Shown here: piece after piece, positions 39,449-49,708 of the stretch | How positions within the stretch are numbered: position 1 is the first letter of the stretch | How the letters are laid out: the number at the start of each line of letters is the position of its first letter | Source: Ralstonia sp. TCR112 | GTDB lineage: Bacteria; Pseudomonadota; Gammaproteobacteria; Burkholderiales; Burkholderiaceae | Reading direction: 5' to 3' | NCBI RefSeq assembly: GCF_007997035.1 | Contig: NZ_VOSS01000012.1 | Span: 27,154 to 91,153, forward strand | DNA length: 64,000 nt | Notes under the pieces: model-generated | The model's input: only the letters and a program-made list of their open reading frames with translations | Database searches by the model: none | Told to the model about the DNA's origin: nothing | Position numbers and translations under genes: made by a program

Positions 39449-40114
39449 ATGAAACGCGCTTCCTCCCCCGCCAACAAGCTCAGCCTGACCGACCTGGCCG
39501 GCCTGCGTGACCAGCTCAAGCACGAAACGGAGGCACGCGAAGCCGAACGCCAGCGCGCCGAAGCCGCCGCACGCAAGGCCGCCGAAGAAGCCAACGTGTT
39601 CCGCGCCAGCATCGGCGAGGTGAGCGCCCTGCGCCAGAACAAGCGCGTCGAACATCCGCGCAATCCGCCCGCGCCAGACCCTGTGCATTCGCGCGCCGAA
39701 GAGCAAACCGTCCTGCGCGATTCCCTGTCGGATGAATTCGACGTGGACGACTTGCTCGAAACCGACGACACGCTGTCCTACCGTCGCCCGGGCATCGGCG
39801 ACGACGTGCTCAAAAAGCTGCGCCGCGGCGAGTGGGCCACGCAAGATCAGATCGACCTGCACGGCATGCGCCGCGAAGAAGCCCGCGAGGCGCTGGCCGC
39901 CTTCCTGCGCCGGGCCGTGCAGCGGGGCATCCGCTGCGTGCGCGTGATCCACGGCAAGGGCCTCGGCTCACCCGACAAAACGCCCGTGCTCAAGGGCAAG
40001 GTGCGCTCGTGGCTGGTGCAGAAGGAAGAAGTGATCGCCTTCGTCGAGCCGCGCAACACGGCGGGCGGCGCGGGCGCGGTGCTCGTGCTGCTGCGCCAGC
40101 CGTACGGCTCCTGA
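39449..40114 (+). CDS. Smr-domain protein (possible endonuclease, SmrA/YdaL-like)
   Basis: 221 residues. A charged N-terminal coiled coil (about 18-60, Glu/Arg/Ala-rich) precedes a C-terminal Smr domain with 'IDLHGMRREEAREALAAFL' and 'VRVIHGKGLGS' (the HGKG motif), ending 'AGAVLVLLR'. Smr domains nick DNA or RNA or act in ribosome rescue; the role of this stand-alone type is not settled. The ATG at 39449 fits the family start. Confidence 0.87.
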   Translation: MKRASSPANKLSLTDLAGLRDQLKHETEAREAERQRAEAAARKAAEEANVFRASIGEVSALRQNKRVEHPRNPPAPDPVHSRAEEQTVLRDSLSDEFDVDDLLETDDTLSYRRPGIGDDVLKKLRRGEWATQDQIDLHGMRREEAREALAAFLRRAVQRGIRCVRVIHGKGLGSPDKTPVLKGKVRSWLVQKEEVIAFVEPRNTAGGAGAVLVLLRQPYGS

Positions 40115-40136
40115 CGCGCAGGCGGACAGCACACAC

Positions 40137-40760
40137 ATGCACGTAACGCGCCTGCAGTTGGTGATGCACTGGGTGGAGATCCTCGCGGTCTTCTCGTTTG
40201 CCATCTCGGGGCTGGCCGAGGCTAAACGGCGGCGCCTCGATGCCGTGGGCGCGTTCATCGTCGCGTTCCTGACCGCGTTTGGCGGCGGCACGCTGCGCGA
40301 TCTATTGCTGGATCGGCGGCCCTTCTACTGGATCGAGCACGAGCAATACCTGCTCGCACTCTTCGTGATGAGCCTGTTTGCCAATTGGGTCATCCGGCTG
40401 GTGAGCCAGCTGGTGTCCGACCGCGTGCTGATCGTGGCCGACGCCATCGGCATGGGGCTCTTTGGCGTGCTTGGCACGCAGCTGGCGCTCGATGCAGGTG
40501 TGCCGGTCTTCGTGTCGGTGATGATGGGCGTGATCACGGCGGCCTTTGGCGGCCTGCTGCGCGATGTGGTCTGCAATGAAGTGCCCATGCTGCTGCGGGA
40601 CAATCACCCGTACGCAACGTGCGCGTTTCTCGGGTGCTTCCTCTACGTCGGGCTGACGCACACGGACTTGCTGCCGAGCGTGTCTGTGGTGATCGCCACG
40701 CTGGCGATCGTGATCGGGCGGCTGGTGACGCTGCGCTGGAACATCACCCTGCCGCGTTGA
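40137..40760 (+). CDS. TRIC-type cation channel family membrane protein
   Basis: 207 residues with about seven predicted helices in an internal repeat. Each half holds the glycine-rich kink 'FGGGTLRDLLL' and 'FGGLLRDVVC' (the GGG.RD motif), as in prokaryotic TRIC channels (formerly UPF0126, YicG-like). It is an inner-membrane protein, probably conducting K+. It starts 22 nt after the Smr gene, likely in the same operon. Confidence 0.88.
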   Translation: MHVTRLQLVMHWVEILAVFSFAISGLAEAKRRRLDAVGAFIVAFLTAFGGGTLRDLLLDRRPFYWIEHEQYLLALFVMSLFANWVIRLVSQLVSDRVLIVADAIGMGLFGVLGTQLALDAGVPVFVSVMMGVITAAFGGLLRDVVCNEVPMLLRDNHPYATCAFLGCFLYVGLTHTDLLPSVSVVIATLAIVIGRLVTLRWNITLPR

Positions 40761-40803
40761 TCAACGCTGACCGGCGCGGGCGCGCCGGCCACGGGCGGCG
40801 GCT

Positions 40804-41782
<979 letters not shown>

Positions 41783-41791
41783 GGCGGCGAC

Positions 41792-43429
41792 CTATTCCTT
41801 GAAGCGCGACGTGATCGGATACCGCCAGTCGCGCCCGAACGCCCGCTGCGTCACGCGAATGCCCACTGGCGCCTGACGCCGCTTGTATTCATTGATCTTG
41901 ATGAGGCGCACGATCTTCTGCACGTCGGCCTCGGCAAAGCCGGCCGCGATGATGTCCGCCACCGGCTGGTTCTGCTCCATGTAGCGCTGCACGATGGCGT
42001 CGAGCGCATCGTATTCGGGCAGGCTGTCCTGGTCGGTCTGGTTTTCACGCAGCTCGGCCGACGGCGCCCGCGTCAGGATGCGCTCCGGAATCACTTCCGA
42101 CAACGTATTGCGGTAGCGGCACAGTCGGTAGACGAGCGTCTTGAAGATATCCTTGATGACGGCAAAACCGCCGGCCATGTCGCCGTACAGCGTGCAGTAG
42201 CCGACGGCCATTTCGCTCTTGTTGCCGGTCGTCAGCACGATCCGGCCGCTCTTGTTGGACAGCGCCATCAGCAACGTGCCGCGAATGCGCGCCTGGATGT
42301 TTTCTTCCGTCGCATCTTCCGGCAGCCCGCGGAACTCCTCCGCCAGCGCGTCCTTGAATGCGTCGAACATCGGGCTGATGGCGATTTCGTCGTACTGCAC
42401 GCCCAGGCGGGCGGCCATGTCGCGCGCATCGACCCACGAGATATCGGCCGTGTAACGCGAGGGCATCATCACCGCGCGCACACGATCGGCGCCGAGCGCA
42501 TCGACGGCAATCGCCAGCACCAACGCTGAGTCGACACCGCCTGACAAGCCGATGATCGCACCCGGAAAGCCGTTCTTGCCGAGGTAATCGCGCACGCCCA
42601 GCTTGAGCGCCTCATACACCTGGGCTTCCAGCGGCGCCTCCGGCACGACCGTGCCCGGCAACGCGCGTCCACCGTCGAACTGCACGTAGCCGACGCCTTC
42701 AACGAACTGCCCCATCCGAACGACGACGTTGCCTTCGGCATCAAGCACGAACGAGCCCCCGTCGAACACCAACTCATCCTGTCCGCCGACGAGGTTTGCA
42801 TACACATGCGGCAAGCCCGATTCCTTCACGCGCGCTCCGATGATCCGCTCGCGCAGGTCTTCCTTGTCCAGGTGATACGGCGAGGCGTTGGGGATCAGCA
42901 CCACCTGCGCGCCGGCCGCCTTGGCGTAAGCCGTGGCGGTGGCATACCAGGCGTCTTCGCAGATGACGACGCCGAAGCGCGTGCCGTCCACTTCGAACAC
43001 AAACGGCTCGGTGCCGGGCTGGAAGTAGCGCTTCTCGTCGAAGACTTCGTTGTTGGGCAGTTCGAGCTTGTTGTACCGGCCGATCACGCGGCCATCCACG
43101 GCAACGGTGGCGCTGTTGGTGGGCTTGGGCAGCACCCCGGGCGCCGGCGCTTCCAGCGAGAGTTGCGGGTGCCCGATCAGCACGTGCAAACCCGAGAAGG
43201 CCGCCAATTCGGCGATCAGCGCATCGAGCGCGCGCGCACTGGCATCGATAAACGCTGGGCGCAGCAACAGGTCTTCGGGCGGATAGCCCGTGAGCGACAG
43301 TTCCGGCGTGAGGAGAATGCGCGCACCAGCCTGGTGCGCTTCGCGCGCGGCGGCGACGATGCGGGCAGCATTGCCGGCGAAATCGCCGACGGTGCAGTTG
43401 ATCTGGGCGAGAGCGACAGAGACGGTCAT
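41792..43429 (-). CDS. nadE: Glutamine-dependent NAD+ synthetase
   Basis: 545 residues. The N-terminal nitrilase-type amidase (about 1-260) has catalytic Glu in 'LTPELSLTGYPPEDLLL', Lys in 'YNKLELPNN' and Cys in 'VVICEDAWY'. The C-terminal synthetase has the PP-loop 'IIGLSGGVDSALVLAIAVDALG' and 'VLTTGNKSEMAVGYCTLYGD'. It makes NAD+ from deamido-NAD+ with glutamine as nitrogen donor. I chose the ATG at 43429 ('MTVSVALAQINCTVGDF'). It is the first gene of a unit with the methyltransferase and P-II genes. Confidence 0.95.
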   Translation of the reverse strand: MTVSVALAQINCTVGDFAGNAARIVAAAREAHQAGARILLTPELSLTGYPPEDLLLRPAFIDASARALDALIAELAAFSGLHVLIGHPQLSLEAPAPGVLPKPTNSATVAVDGRVIGRYNKLELPNNEVFDEKRYFQPGTEPFVFEVDGTRFGVVICEDAWYATATAYAKAAGAQVVLIPNASPYHLDKEDLRERIIGARVKESGLPHVYANLVGGQDELVFDGGSFVLDAEGNVVVRMGQFVEGVGYVQFDGGRALPGTVVPEAPLEAQVYEALKLGVRDYLGKNGFPGAIIGLSGGVDSALVLAIAVDALGADRVRAVMMPSRYTADISWVDARDMAARLGVQYDEIAISPMFDAFKDALAEEFRGLPEDATEENIQARIRGTLLMALSNKSGRIVLTTGNKSEMAVGYCTLYGDMAGGFAVIKDIFKTLVYRLCRYRNTLSEVIPERILTRAPSAELRENQTDQDSLPEYDALDAIVQRYMEQNQPVADIIAAGFAEADVQKIVRLIKINEYKRRQAPVGIRVTQRAFGRDWRYPITSRFKE

Positions 43430-43484
43430 GGGGGCAATATGGATTGCAAGCGCGCCAGTCGAAGCTGGAATTAGAATCGGCGGC

Positions 43485-44717
43485 ATGACCTCTCGCCCCC
43501 TTGTTCCCGAGCCTCAAGCGCGCGCTGGTTCGCGACACGAATTGACCAATTATCGCACGCGACTTGTGACCGATCTGCGCGACATCGGCCGCGACGCGTG
43601 GGATGCCCTGCTTGCCCTGCAGCCCGAAGCGACGCCTTTTCTGCGCTTCGACTTCCTGCACGCCCTGCATGAGAGCGGCAGCGCATCGCCCGACACCGGC
43701 TGGTCGCCGCAATACCTGACGCTGTGGCAAGACGGCCCCGACGGCGAAGTGCTCGCTGCCGCCGTGCCGCTGTACGTGAAGGGCCACTCCTACGGCGAGT
43801 ACGTCTTCGACTGGGCCTGGGCCAATGCGTATGCGCAGCACGGGCTGGAGTACTACCCGAAATGGCTGTCCGCTGTGCCGTTTACCCCGGTGCAGGGCGC
43901 GCGCTTGCTGGCGCGGGATGCGACGGCACGCGCGGCGCTGGTCGACACAATGCTGGCGGTGGCGCGGCAGAGCGAGTTGTCATCGCTGCATGTGCTGTTT
44001 CCCACCGCCGATGAAGCCGAGCAATTGCGCGCCGCCGGCATGCTGCTGCGACAGGGCGTGCAGTTCCACTGGTGCAATTCCGGCTTTGCCAGCTTCGACG
44101 ACTTTCTGGCCGTGCTGGAACAGAAGAAGCGCAAGAACATCCGCGCCGAGCGCCGACGCGTGCACGACGCAGGCATCACCTTCCGCCACGTGTCCGGCGC
44201 AGCTGCGACGGATGCGGACTGGCGCTTCTTCCACCGGTGTTACCGCACCACCTACCGCGAGCATCACTCGTCGCCGTATCTGAACCTGGAGTTTTTCCGC
44301 CAGATCGGCCGGACGATGCCGGAGAACCTGCTGCTGGTGATCGCCTCGCGCGACGGCAACGACATCGCCAGCGCGCTCCTGGTGATCGACATGCGCCCCG
44401 AGGCGTCGGTCATGTACGGCCGCTACTGGGGCGCGATCGAGCATCACCCCTGCCTGCACTTCGAGACGGCGTATTACCAGCCGCTGACGTACTGCATCGC
44501 GCACGGCATCCGCACGTTCGAAGGTGGCGCGCAAGGCGAACACAAGATGGCACGCGGCTTCGAGCCCGTGGCAACGCTGTCGGCGCACTGGCTGGCGCAC
44601 CCTGCATTTGCCGATGCAGTGGGCAGGTTCCTTGACCGCGAAACCGCCGGCATGGAAGCGTATCTGGACGAGCTGACGGACCGCTCGCCTTTCAAGCAAC
44701 GGTCAGGATCGGACTAG
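43485..44717 (+). CDS. FemAB/GNAT-like acyltransferase (DUF482 family)
   Basis: 410 residues. 'FLRFDFLHALHESGSA', 'YGEYVFDWAWANAYAQHGLEYYPKW', 'FHWCNSGFASFDDFLAVLEQKKRKNIRAERR', 'YWGAIEHHPCLHFETAYYQPLTYCI' and 'FEGGAQGEHKMARGFEP' are conserved in this family of double-GNAT-fold (peptidogalycan-like) proteins. It may transfer an amino-acyl or acyl group; no member's substrate is evident here. It is divergent from nadE, with 55 bp between starts. Confidence 0.83.
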   Translation: MTSRPLVPEPQARAGSRHELTNYRTRLVTDLRDIGRDAWDALLALQPEATPFLRFDFLHALHESGSASPDTGWSPQYLTLWQDGPDGEVLAAAVPLYVKGHSYGEYVFDWAWANAYAQHGLEYYPKWLSAVPFTPVQGARLLARDATARAALVDTMLAVARQSELSSLHVLFPTADEAEQLRAAGMLLRQGVQFHWCNSGFASFDDFLAVLEQKKRKNIRAERRRVHDAGITFRHVSGAAATDADWRFFHRCYRTTYREHHSSPYLNLEFFRQIGRTMPENLLLVIASRDGNDIASALLVIDMRPEASVMYGRYWGAIEHHPCLHFETAYYQPLTYCIAHGIRTFEGGAQGEHKMARGFEPVATLSAHWLAHPAFADAVGRFLDRETAGMEAYLDELTDRSPFKQRSGSD

Positions 44718-44781
44718 CAGGGGAAAACGGCGGGACCAGGAAAGACGGCGTCCGCACGAACGGCGGACGCGGGGGTGAAGC

Positions 44782-44973
44782 TCAGTGCGCGGCAGGTTTC
44801 TGCTGGGCAATCACGCAGTGGGCAGCGTTCGAATCAACAGCCATGGAGGCCGATGCGACGGCACGCTCGCCGGCGTGGGCTGCGTCCGGCGGGCCCACCA
44901 GCAGCGCCCACACGGTGAATGCGGCCATGGCCACGGCGGAAAGCACGGGAACGACAACGGTCTTGTTCAACAT
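44782..44973 (-). CDS. Small single-helix membrane or exported protein
   Basis: 63 residues. One hydrophobic segment 'VVVPVLSAVAMAAFTVWALLVG' (5-26) precedes a short polar tail with one Cys. I do not recognise it. It could be an inner-membrane peptide or a cleaved secreted peptide. Confidence 0.5.
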   Translation of the reverse strand: MLNKTVVVPVLSAVAMAAFTVWALLVGPPDAAHAGERAVASASMAVDSNAAHCVIAQQKPAAH

Positions 44974-45273
44974 CGCAGTACCAGGGGTTGGAGTCAAACT
45001 TGACGGGGAGTCTAGAGCGGTCGTTTCCGGTGGGCAAATGAGCGTTTCTTAAATCTCTGTGTAGCAGAACTACCGGGCGGTAAGTATGCAAATTCCGTGA
45101 TGGATATCAAAAAACGCATACAAGATCCCATCCGGGCGCAGATGGCGAGCTGACGCGAGGCGGCGCATTTCCGAGCATCACGCCGATGACCAATTCGCAA
45201 AGAAAAAATCCCGGCGCTCCATCCGGAGGCCGGGATTTGTCAGACATGCCGTACGGCGAAATCCTGAAATCGC
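44974..45273. other. Intergenic region
   Basis: 300 bp upstream of the small membrane-protein gene and downstream of ppa. It contains the ppa terminator (45206-45238) and AT-rich sequence around 45040-45115 that could hold the promoter of the small gene. No ORF is worth calling. Confidence 0.4.
45206..45238 (-). terminator. Intrinsic terminator after ppa
   Basis: AAATCCCGGC / GCCGGGATTT stem; on the minus strand it is followed by six T. It lies 36 nt past the ppa stop. Confidence 0.88.
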
Positions 45274-45801
45274 TTACTTCTTATAGTTGGCAACGCCATC
45301 GGCGATTTCCTTGTGGGCTTCTTCAATCCCGCCCCAGCCTTCGACCTTGACCCACTTGCCGGCTTCCAGCGCCTTGTAGTGCTCGAAGAAGTGCTTGATC
45401 TGGTCCAGCAGGTTCTGGCCGACGTCCGACAGGTCGGTCATGTGGGCCGTGGCCGGGCTCAGCTTGTTGACAGGCACGGCAACCAGCTTGGCGTCCACAC
45501 CGGATTCGTCCGTCATCTTCAGCATGCCCAGGGCACGGCAGCGCACCACGCAACCATGGATGAGCGGGAACGGCGTGACGACGAGCACGTCGACCGGGTC
45601 ACCGTCGCCCGACAGCGTCTGCGGGATGAAGCCGTAGTTGGCCGGATAGCGCATGCCGGTACCAACGAAGCGGTCCACGAACAGCAGACCGGTTTCCTTG
45701 TCGGCTTCGTACTTGACCGGGTCGCTTTGCGCCGGGATCTCGATGATGACGTTGAAGTCGTTGGGGATGTCCTTGCCCGGCGAGACGTTGTTGAAGCTCA
45801 T
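45274..45801 (-). CDS. ppa: Inorganic pyrophosphatase (family I)
   Basis: 175 residues, the standard length. '[28 protein letters not shown]', '[29 protein letters not shown]' (Asp metal ligands) and '[19 protein letters not shown]' are all typical. It hydrolyses PPi to drive biosynthetic reactions in the cytoplasm. It is a stand-alone gene with its own terminator. Confidence 0.96.
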   Translation of the reverse strand: MSFNNVSPGKDIPNDFNVIIEIPAQSDPVKYEADKETGLLFVDRFVGTGMRYPANYGFIPQTLSGDGDPVDVLVVTPFPLIHGCVVRCRALGMLKMTDESGVDAKLVAVPVNKLSPATAHMTDLSDVGQNLLDQIKHFFEHYKALEAGKWVKVEGWGGIEEAHKEIADGVANYKK

Positions 45802-45970
45802 GGAAATGCTCCGGAATGCGCGAACTGCGTAAAAACGCGACGCAAATGGTTGGAAAGAAGCGTAAAAAACTGTCGGCGGGCATTATAGCCCCTCACACCC
45901 GGCCGCTTGCCCTACCCGGCGCGCGCCCGTGCGAAAATCGCGCGTTGCCGATCTTTTGCAGGAACCCCCC

Positions 45971-47407
45971 ATGCATGCCCAGCACTTCATCGCCAACCGT
46001 CTGATGTCGCCCGATTCGGGGATGCGCATCAAGGTGTTCGACCCGTCCGACGGCCAGTCCTTTGCCGAGATTGCGCGCGGCAACGCCACCGACATTAACG
46101 TGGCAGTGCATGCCGCGCGGCGCGCGTTCGAAGGCGTGTGGGGCCAGTTGGCGCCGGCCGAGCGTGGCCGTGTGCTCATGCGCGTGGCCCTGCGCCTGGC
46201 CGATCACGAAGAAGAACTGGCCCGTCTGGAAGCCCGCGACACCGGCAAGCCCATGCGCCAGGCGCGCGCCGATGCCCGCGCCGTGGCCCGCTACTTCGAG
46301 TTCTACGCCGGCGCGGCCGACAAGCTGCACGGGCAGACCATCCCCTACCCGGCCGATACCACCGTGCTGACCGTGCGCGAGCCGCATGGCGTGACGGCGC
46401 ACATCATCCCGTGGAACTACCCGATGCAGATCTTCGGGCGCAGCGTGGGCGCCGCATTGGCGGCGGGCAACGCCTGCGTGGTCAAGCCCGCGGAAGATGC
46501 GTGCCTGTCGGTCCTGCGCGTGGCCGAGCTGGCGGCCGAGGCCGGCCTGCCCGATGGCGCACTCAACATCGTCACCGGCTATGGCCACGAAGCCGGTGCG
46601 GCTCTAGCGGCGCATCCCGGGGTCAACCATGTGTCGTTCACGGGCTCCCCGGAAACAGGCAAGGCGATTGTCCGCGCGGCGGCGGAAAACCACGTGCCCG
46701 TCACGCTGGAGCTGGGCGGCAAATCCCCTCAGATCGTGTTTGCAGACGCCGATCTGGAAGCGGCCATCCCCGCCGTGGTGAACGGCATCATCCAGAACGC
46801 CGGACAGACGTGCTCCGCCGGCAGCCGCGTGCTGATCGAGCGCAGCGTGTATGAGGCGATGCTGGATCGGCTGGCAACGGTGTTCGAATCCATCAGGGTC
46901 GGCCCGTCGTCGCTGGACCTGGATTGCGGCCCGCTCATTAACCCCAAGCAGCAGCAGCGCGTGTGGGATTTCGTCTCGGATGCGCAGCACGCCAACATTC
47001 CGGTGATGGCGCAGGGCCAAGTGGTGCCCGAAGCGCCCGAGACCGGCTATTACCAGGCGCCGATGCTGCTGCGCGATGTGCCGCACACGCACCGCCTCGC
47101 GCAGCAGGAAGTGTTCGGCCCGCTGCTGGCCGCCATGCCGTTCGACACCGAAGCCGAAGCGCTGGCCCTGGCCAACGGCACCCCTTACGGCCTGGTAGCC
47201 GGCGTGTGGACGAACGACGGCGGCCGCCAGATGCGCCTTGCGCGCAAGCTCAGGGCAGGCCAGGTCTTCATCAACAACTACGGCGCAGGCGGCGGCGTTG
47301 AACTGCCCTTCGGCGGAACGGGCCAATCGGGGCACGGGCGCGAAAAGGGCTTCGAAGCGCTCTACGGCTTCACCACGCTCAAGACCATCGCCATCCGTCA
47401 CGGCTAA
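45971..47407 (+). CDS. Aldehyde dehydrogenase family protein
   Basis: 478 residues. 'HIIPWNYPMQIFGRSVGAALAAGN', the NAD site 'FTGSPETG', catalytic Glu in 'LELGGKSPQI' and catalytic Cys in 'NAGQTCSAGSRVLIE' are present. It is closest in feel to betaine-aldehyde or gamma-aminobutyraldehyde-type dehydrogenases; the substrate is uncertain. It is followed by an SDR and an ACS transporter on the same strand, a small catabolic unit. The ATG at 45971 begins the family-like N-terminus. Confidence 0.87.
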   Translation: MHAQHFIANRLMSPDSGMRIKVFDPSDGQSFAEIARGNATDINVAVHAARRAFEGVWGQLAPAERGRVLMRVALRLADHEEELARLEARDTGKPMRQARADARAVARYFEFYAGAADKLHGQTIPYPADTTVLTVREPHGVTAHIIPWNYPMQIFGRSVGAALAAGNACVVKPAEDACLSVLRVAELAAEAGLPDGALNIVTGYGHEAGAALAAHPGVNHVSFTGSPETGKAIVRAAAENHVPVTLELGGKSPQIVFADADLEAAIPAVVNGIIQNAGQTCSAGSRVLIERSVYEAMLDRLATVFESIRVGPSSLDLDCGPLINPKQQQRVWDFVSDAQHANIPVMAQGQVVPEAPETGYYQAPMLLRDVPHTHRLAQQEVFGPLLAAMPFDTEAEALALANGTPYGLVAGVWTNDGGRQMRLARKLRAGQVFINNYGAGGGVELPFGGTGQSGHGREKGFEALYGFTTLKTIAIRHG

Positions 47408-47447
47408 GGCACAACGCAGCATTCCACCCACAACACGAGGAGACACC

Positions 47448-48206
47448 ATGCGGCTTGCCGGCAAGATTGCCATCGTCACGGGCGCGGGTTCAGGCTTTGG
47501 CGAGGGCATCGCCAACACCTTTGCCCGCGAAGGCGCGCGCGTCGTCGTCAACGACTTGAATGCGGAGGCCGGTGAACGCGTGGCCAGCGCCATTCGCGTG
47601 GCCGGCGGCGATGCGCATTTCGTGCAGGCCGACGTCTCGAATGGCGATTCCGTTGCCAAGCTGCTGGGCGCCACGCTGGCGCGCTATGGCGATCTGCACA
47701 TCGTCGTGAACAACGCCGGCACCACGCACAAGAACAAGCCGCTGCTGCAGATCACCGAAGACGAGTTCGACCGCGTGATGGCCGTCAACGTGAAGAGCAT
47801 TTACTGGACGGCGCATCACATCGTCCCGCACTTCCGGGAGCGCGGCGGCGGCGTGTTCGTCAATGTGGCGTCTACTGCCGGCATCCGGCCGCGGCCGGGC
47901 CTGGTCTGGTACAACGCCAGCAAGGGCGCCGTCATCACAGCCAGCAAGGCGATGGCGGCCGAGCTGGGCCCGGACAAGATCCGCGTGAACTGCGTGAACC
48001 CGGTGATGGGCGCCACGGGCCTCATCGAGCAGTTCATGGGCGTACCCGATACGCCCGAGAACCGGGCGCGCTTCCTGGCGACGATCCCGATGGGGCGGCT
48101 GTCCACGCCGCAGGATGTGGCCAACGCATGCCTGTATCTCGCGTCGGACGAGGCCGAGTTCATTACCGGCACGTGCCTGGAAGTGGACGGCGGGCGCTGC
48201 GTATAA
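47448..48206 (+). CDS. Short-chain dehydrogenase/reductase (FabG-like)
   Basis: 252 residues. The Rossmann motif is TGAGSGFGEG (11-20), with 'NNAGTTH', catalytic Ser in 'NVASTAGIRP' and Y-x3-K in 'YNASKGAVI'. The C-terminus 'ITGTCLEVDGGRCV' is typical. It oxidises or reduces an alcohol/keto substrate with NAD(P). It lies 40 nt after the aldehyde dehydrogenase with a GAGGAGAC ribosome-binding site, so likely the same pathway. Confidence 0.9.
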   Translation: MRLAGKIAIVTGAGSGFGEGIANTFAREGARVVVNDLNAEAGERVASAIRVAGGDAHFVQADVSNGDSVAKLLGATLARYGDLHIVVNNAGTTHKNKPLLQITEDEFDRVMAVNVKSIYWTAHHIVPHFRERGGGVFVNVASTAGIRPRPGLVWYNASKGAVITASKAMAAELGPDKIRVNCVNPVMGATGLIEQFMGVPDTPENRARFLATIPMGRLSTPQDVANACLYLASDEAEFITGTCLEVDGGRCV

Positions 48207-48328
48207 ACCCTGCCGGCGGGCGTCTTGGCGCGCCCGCCCGAGAAGCGCAGAATGCTGTGGCGGTTTTCCAGGCCGAGGTAGGTAACGAGGAGCACTCGGC
48301 CTGAACTCACAATAACGCTGGAGACCCG

Positions 48329-49663
48329 ATGGCCATCACCACCCCACCCACCTCACCGGTCGGCGGCGCAGGCACGCTGACGAGCCAATCCACAACTGCA
48401 TTTGAAGAAGCCACCTACCGCAAGGTGACGTGGCGACTGGTTCCGTTTCTGCTGCTGTGCTACGTGGTCGCGTATCTCGATCGCGTCAACGTGGGCTTTG
48501 CCAAGCTGCAAATGCTCAACGACCTCAAGTTCAGCGAGACCATCTACGGCCTCGGCGCCGGCATTTTCTTCATCGGCTACTTCCTCTTTGAGGTGCCGAG
48601 CAACGTGATCCTGCACCGCGTGGGCGCGCGCATCTGGATCGCGCGGATCATGATCTCGTGGGGCATCATCTCGGCGGCCATGATGTTCGTCACCACGCCG
48701 GCCATGTTTTACGTCATGCGCTTCCTGCTGGGCCTGGCAGAAGCGGGCTTCTTCCCAGGCATCATCCTGTACCTGACGTACTGGTATCCGGCGCAGCGGC
48801 GCGGGCGCACCACCACCTTCTTCATGACGGCGATTGCACTGTCGGGCGTGATCGGCGGCCCCATCTCGGGCTGGGCGATGAAGGCGTTTGCCGGCGTCTA
48901 CGGCCTGGCCGGCTGGCAGTGGATGTTCCTGATCGAGGGCATTCCGTCGATCATCGTGGGCATCTTCGTGCTGGCGTATCTGGACGACCGCATCAGCCAC
49001 GCGAAATGGCTGACCGACGAAGAGAAAGCGCTGCTCGCCCGCAACATCGCCGCGGAAGACGCCGAGAAAGAAGACCCGCCCATCCGTACTGTCATGGCCA
49101 GCCCGCGCGTGTGGCTGATGAGCCTGATTTACTTCAGCTTCGTGATGGGCCTGTATGGCGTGAGCTTCTGGCTGCCGACGCTGATCAAGCAGACCGGCGT
49201 GGCAGATCCTCTCTCGGTGGGCTTGCTGACAGCAATCCCGTACGGCGCGGCAGTCGTCGCGATGGTGTTGGTGGCCCGCAGCGCCGACCGTCTGCGTGAG
49301 CGCCGCTGGCACATCGCGATTCCAGCAGTGGTGGGGGCGGTCGGACTCGTACTGTCGGCTGTCTGGCACACCGATACCACGCTGGCCATGGCCGCGCTCA
49401 CGCTCGGCACGATGGGCATCCTGACCACGTTGCCACTGTTCTGGAGCCTGCCGACCGCGTTCCTGGCCGGCACGGGTGCCGCCGCCGGCATCGCGCTGAT
49501 CAACTCGCTGGGCAATCTCGCGGGCTTCCTGAGCCCCTACGCCGTCGGCTGGCTGAAAGACGCCACGCAGAGTACCGATTCGGGCATGTACATGCTGGCC
49601 GCATCGATGGTGCTGGGCGCGATCCTGACGCTTTCCGTGCCGGCACGGATGGTGAACAAATAG
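48329..49663 (+). CDS. MFS transporter, anion:cation symporter (ACS) family
   Basis: 444 residues with 12 helices. 'YLDRVNVGFAKLQM', 'GYFLFEVPSNVILHRVGARIWIARIMISWG' and 'GLAEAGFFPGIILYLTYWYPAQRRGR' are ACS signatures (phthalate, tartrate and hexuronate transporters). It likely imports the organic acid used by the adjacent dehydrogenases. It ends in a bidirectional terminator. Confidence 0.9.
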   Translation: MAITTPPTSPVGGAGTLTSQSTTAFEEATYRKVTWRLVPFLLLCYVVAYLDRVNVGFAKLQMLNDLKFSETIYGLGAGIFFIGYFLFEVPSNVILHRVGARIWIARIMISWGIISAAMMFVTTPAMFYVMRFLLGLAEAGFFPGIILYLTYWYPAQRRGRTTTFFMTAIALSGVIGGPISGWAMKAFAGVYGLAGWQWMFLIEGIPSIIVGIFVLAYLDDRISHAKWLTDEEKALLARNIAAEDAEKEDPPIRTVMASPRVWLMSLIYFSFVMGLYGVSFWLPTLIKQTGVADPLSVGLLTAIPYGAAVVAMVLVARSADRLRERRWHIAIPAVVGAVGLVLSAVWHTDTTLAMAALTLGTMGILTTLPLFWSLPTAFLAGTGAAAGIALINSLGNLAGFLSPYAVGWLKDATQSTDSGMYMLAASMVLGAILTLSVPARMVNK

Positions 49664-49680
49664 GCTTGATCAGCAGCAAC

Positions 49681-49708
49681 AAAAAGGCCGGGATGATCCG
49701 GCCTTTTT
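49681..49708. terminator. Bidirectional terminator between the ACS transporter and hemY
   Basis: AAAAAGGCCGG-gatgat-CCGGCCTTTTTT separates two convergent genes, ending at the hemY stop. Confidence 0.9.
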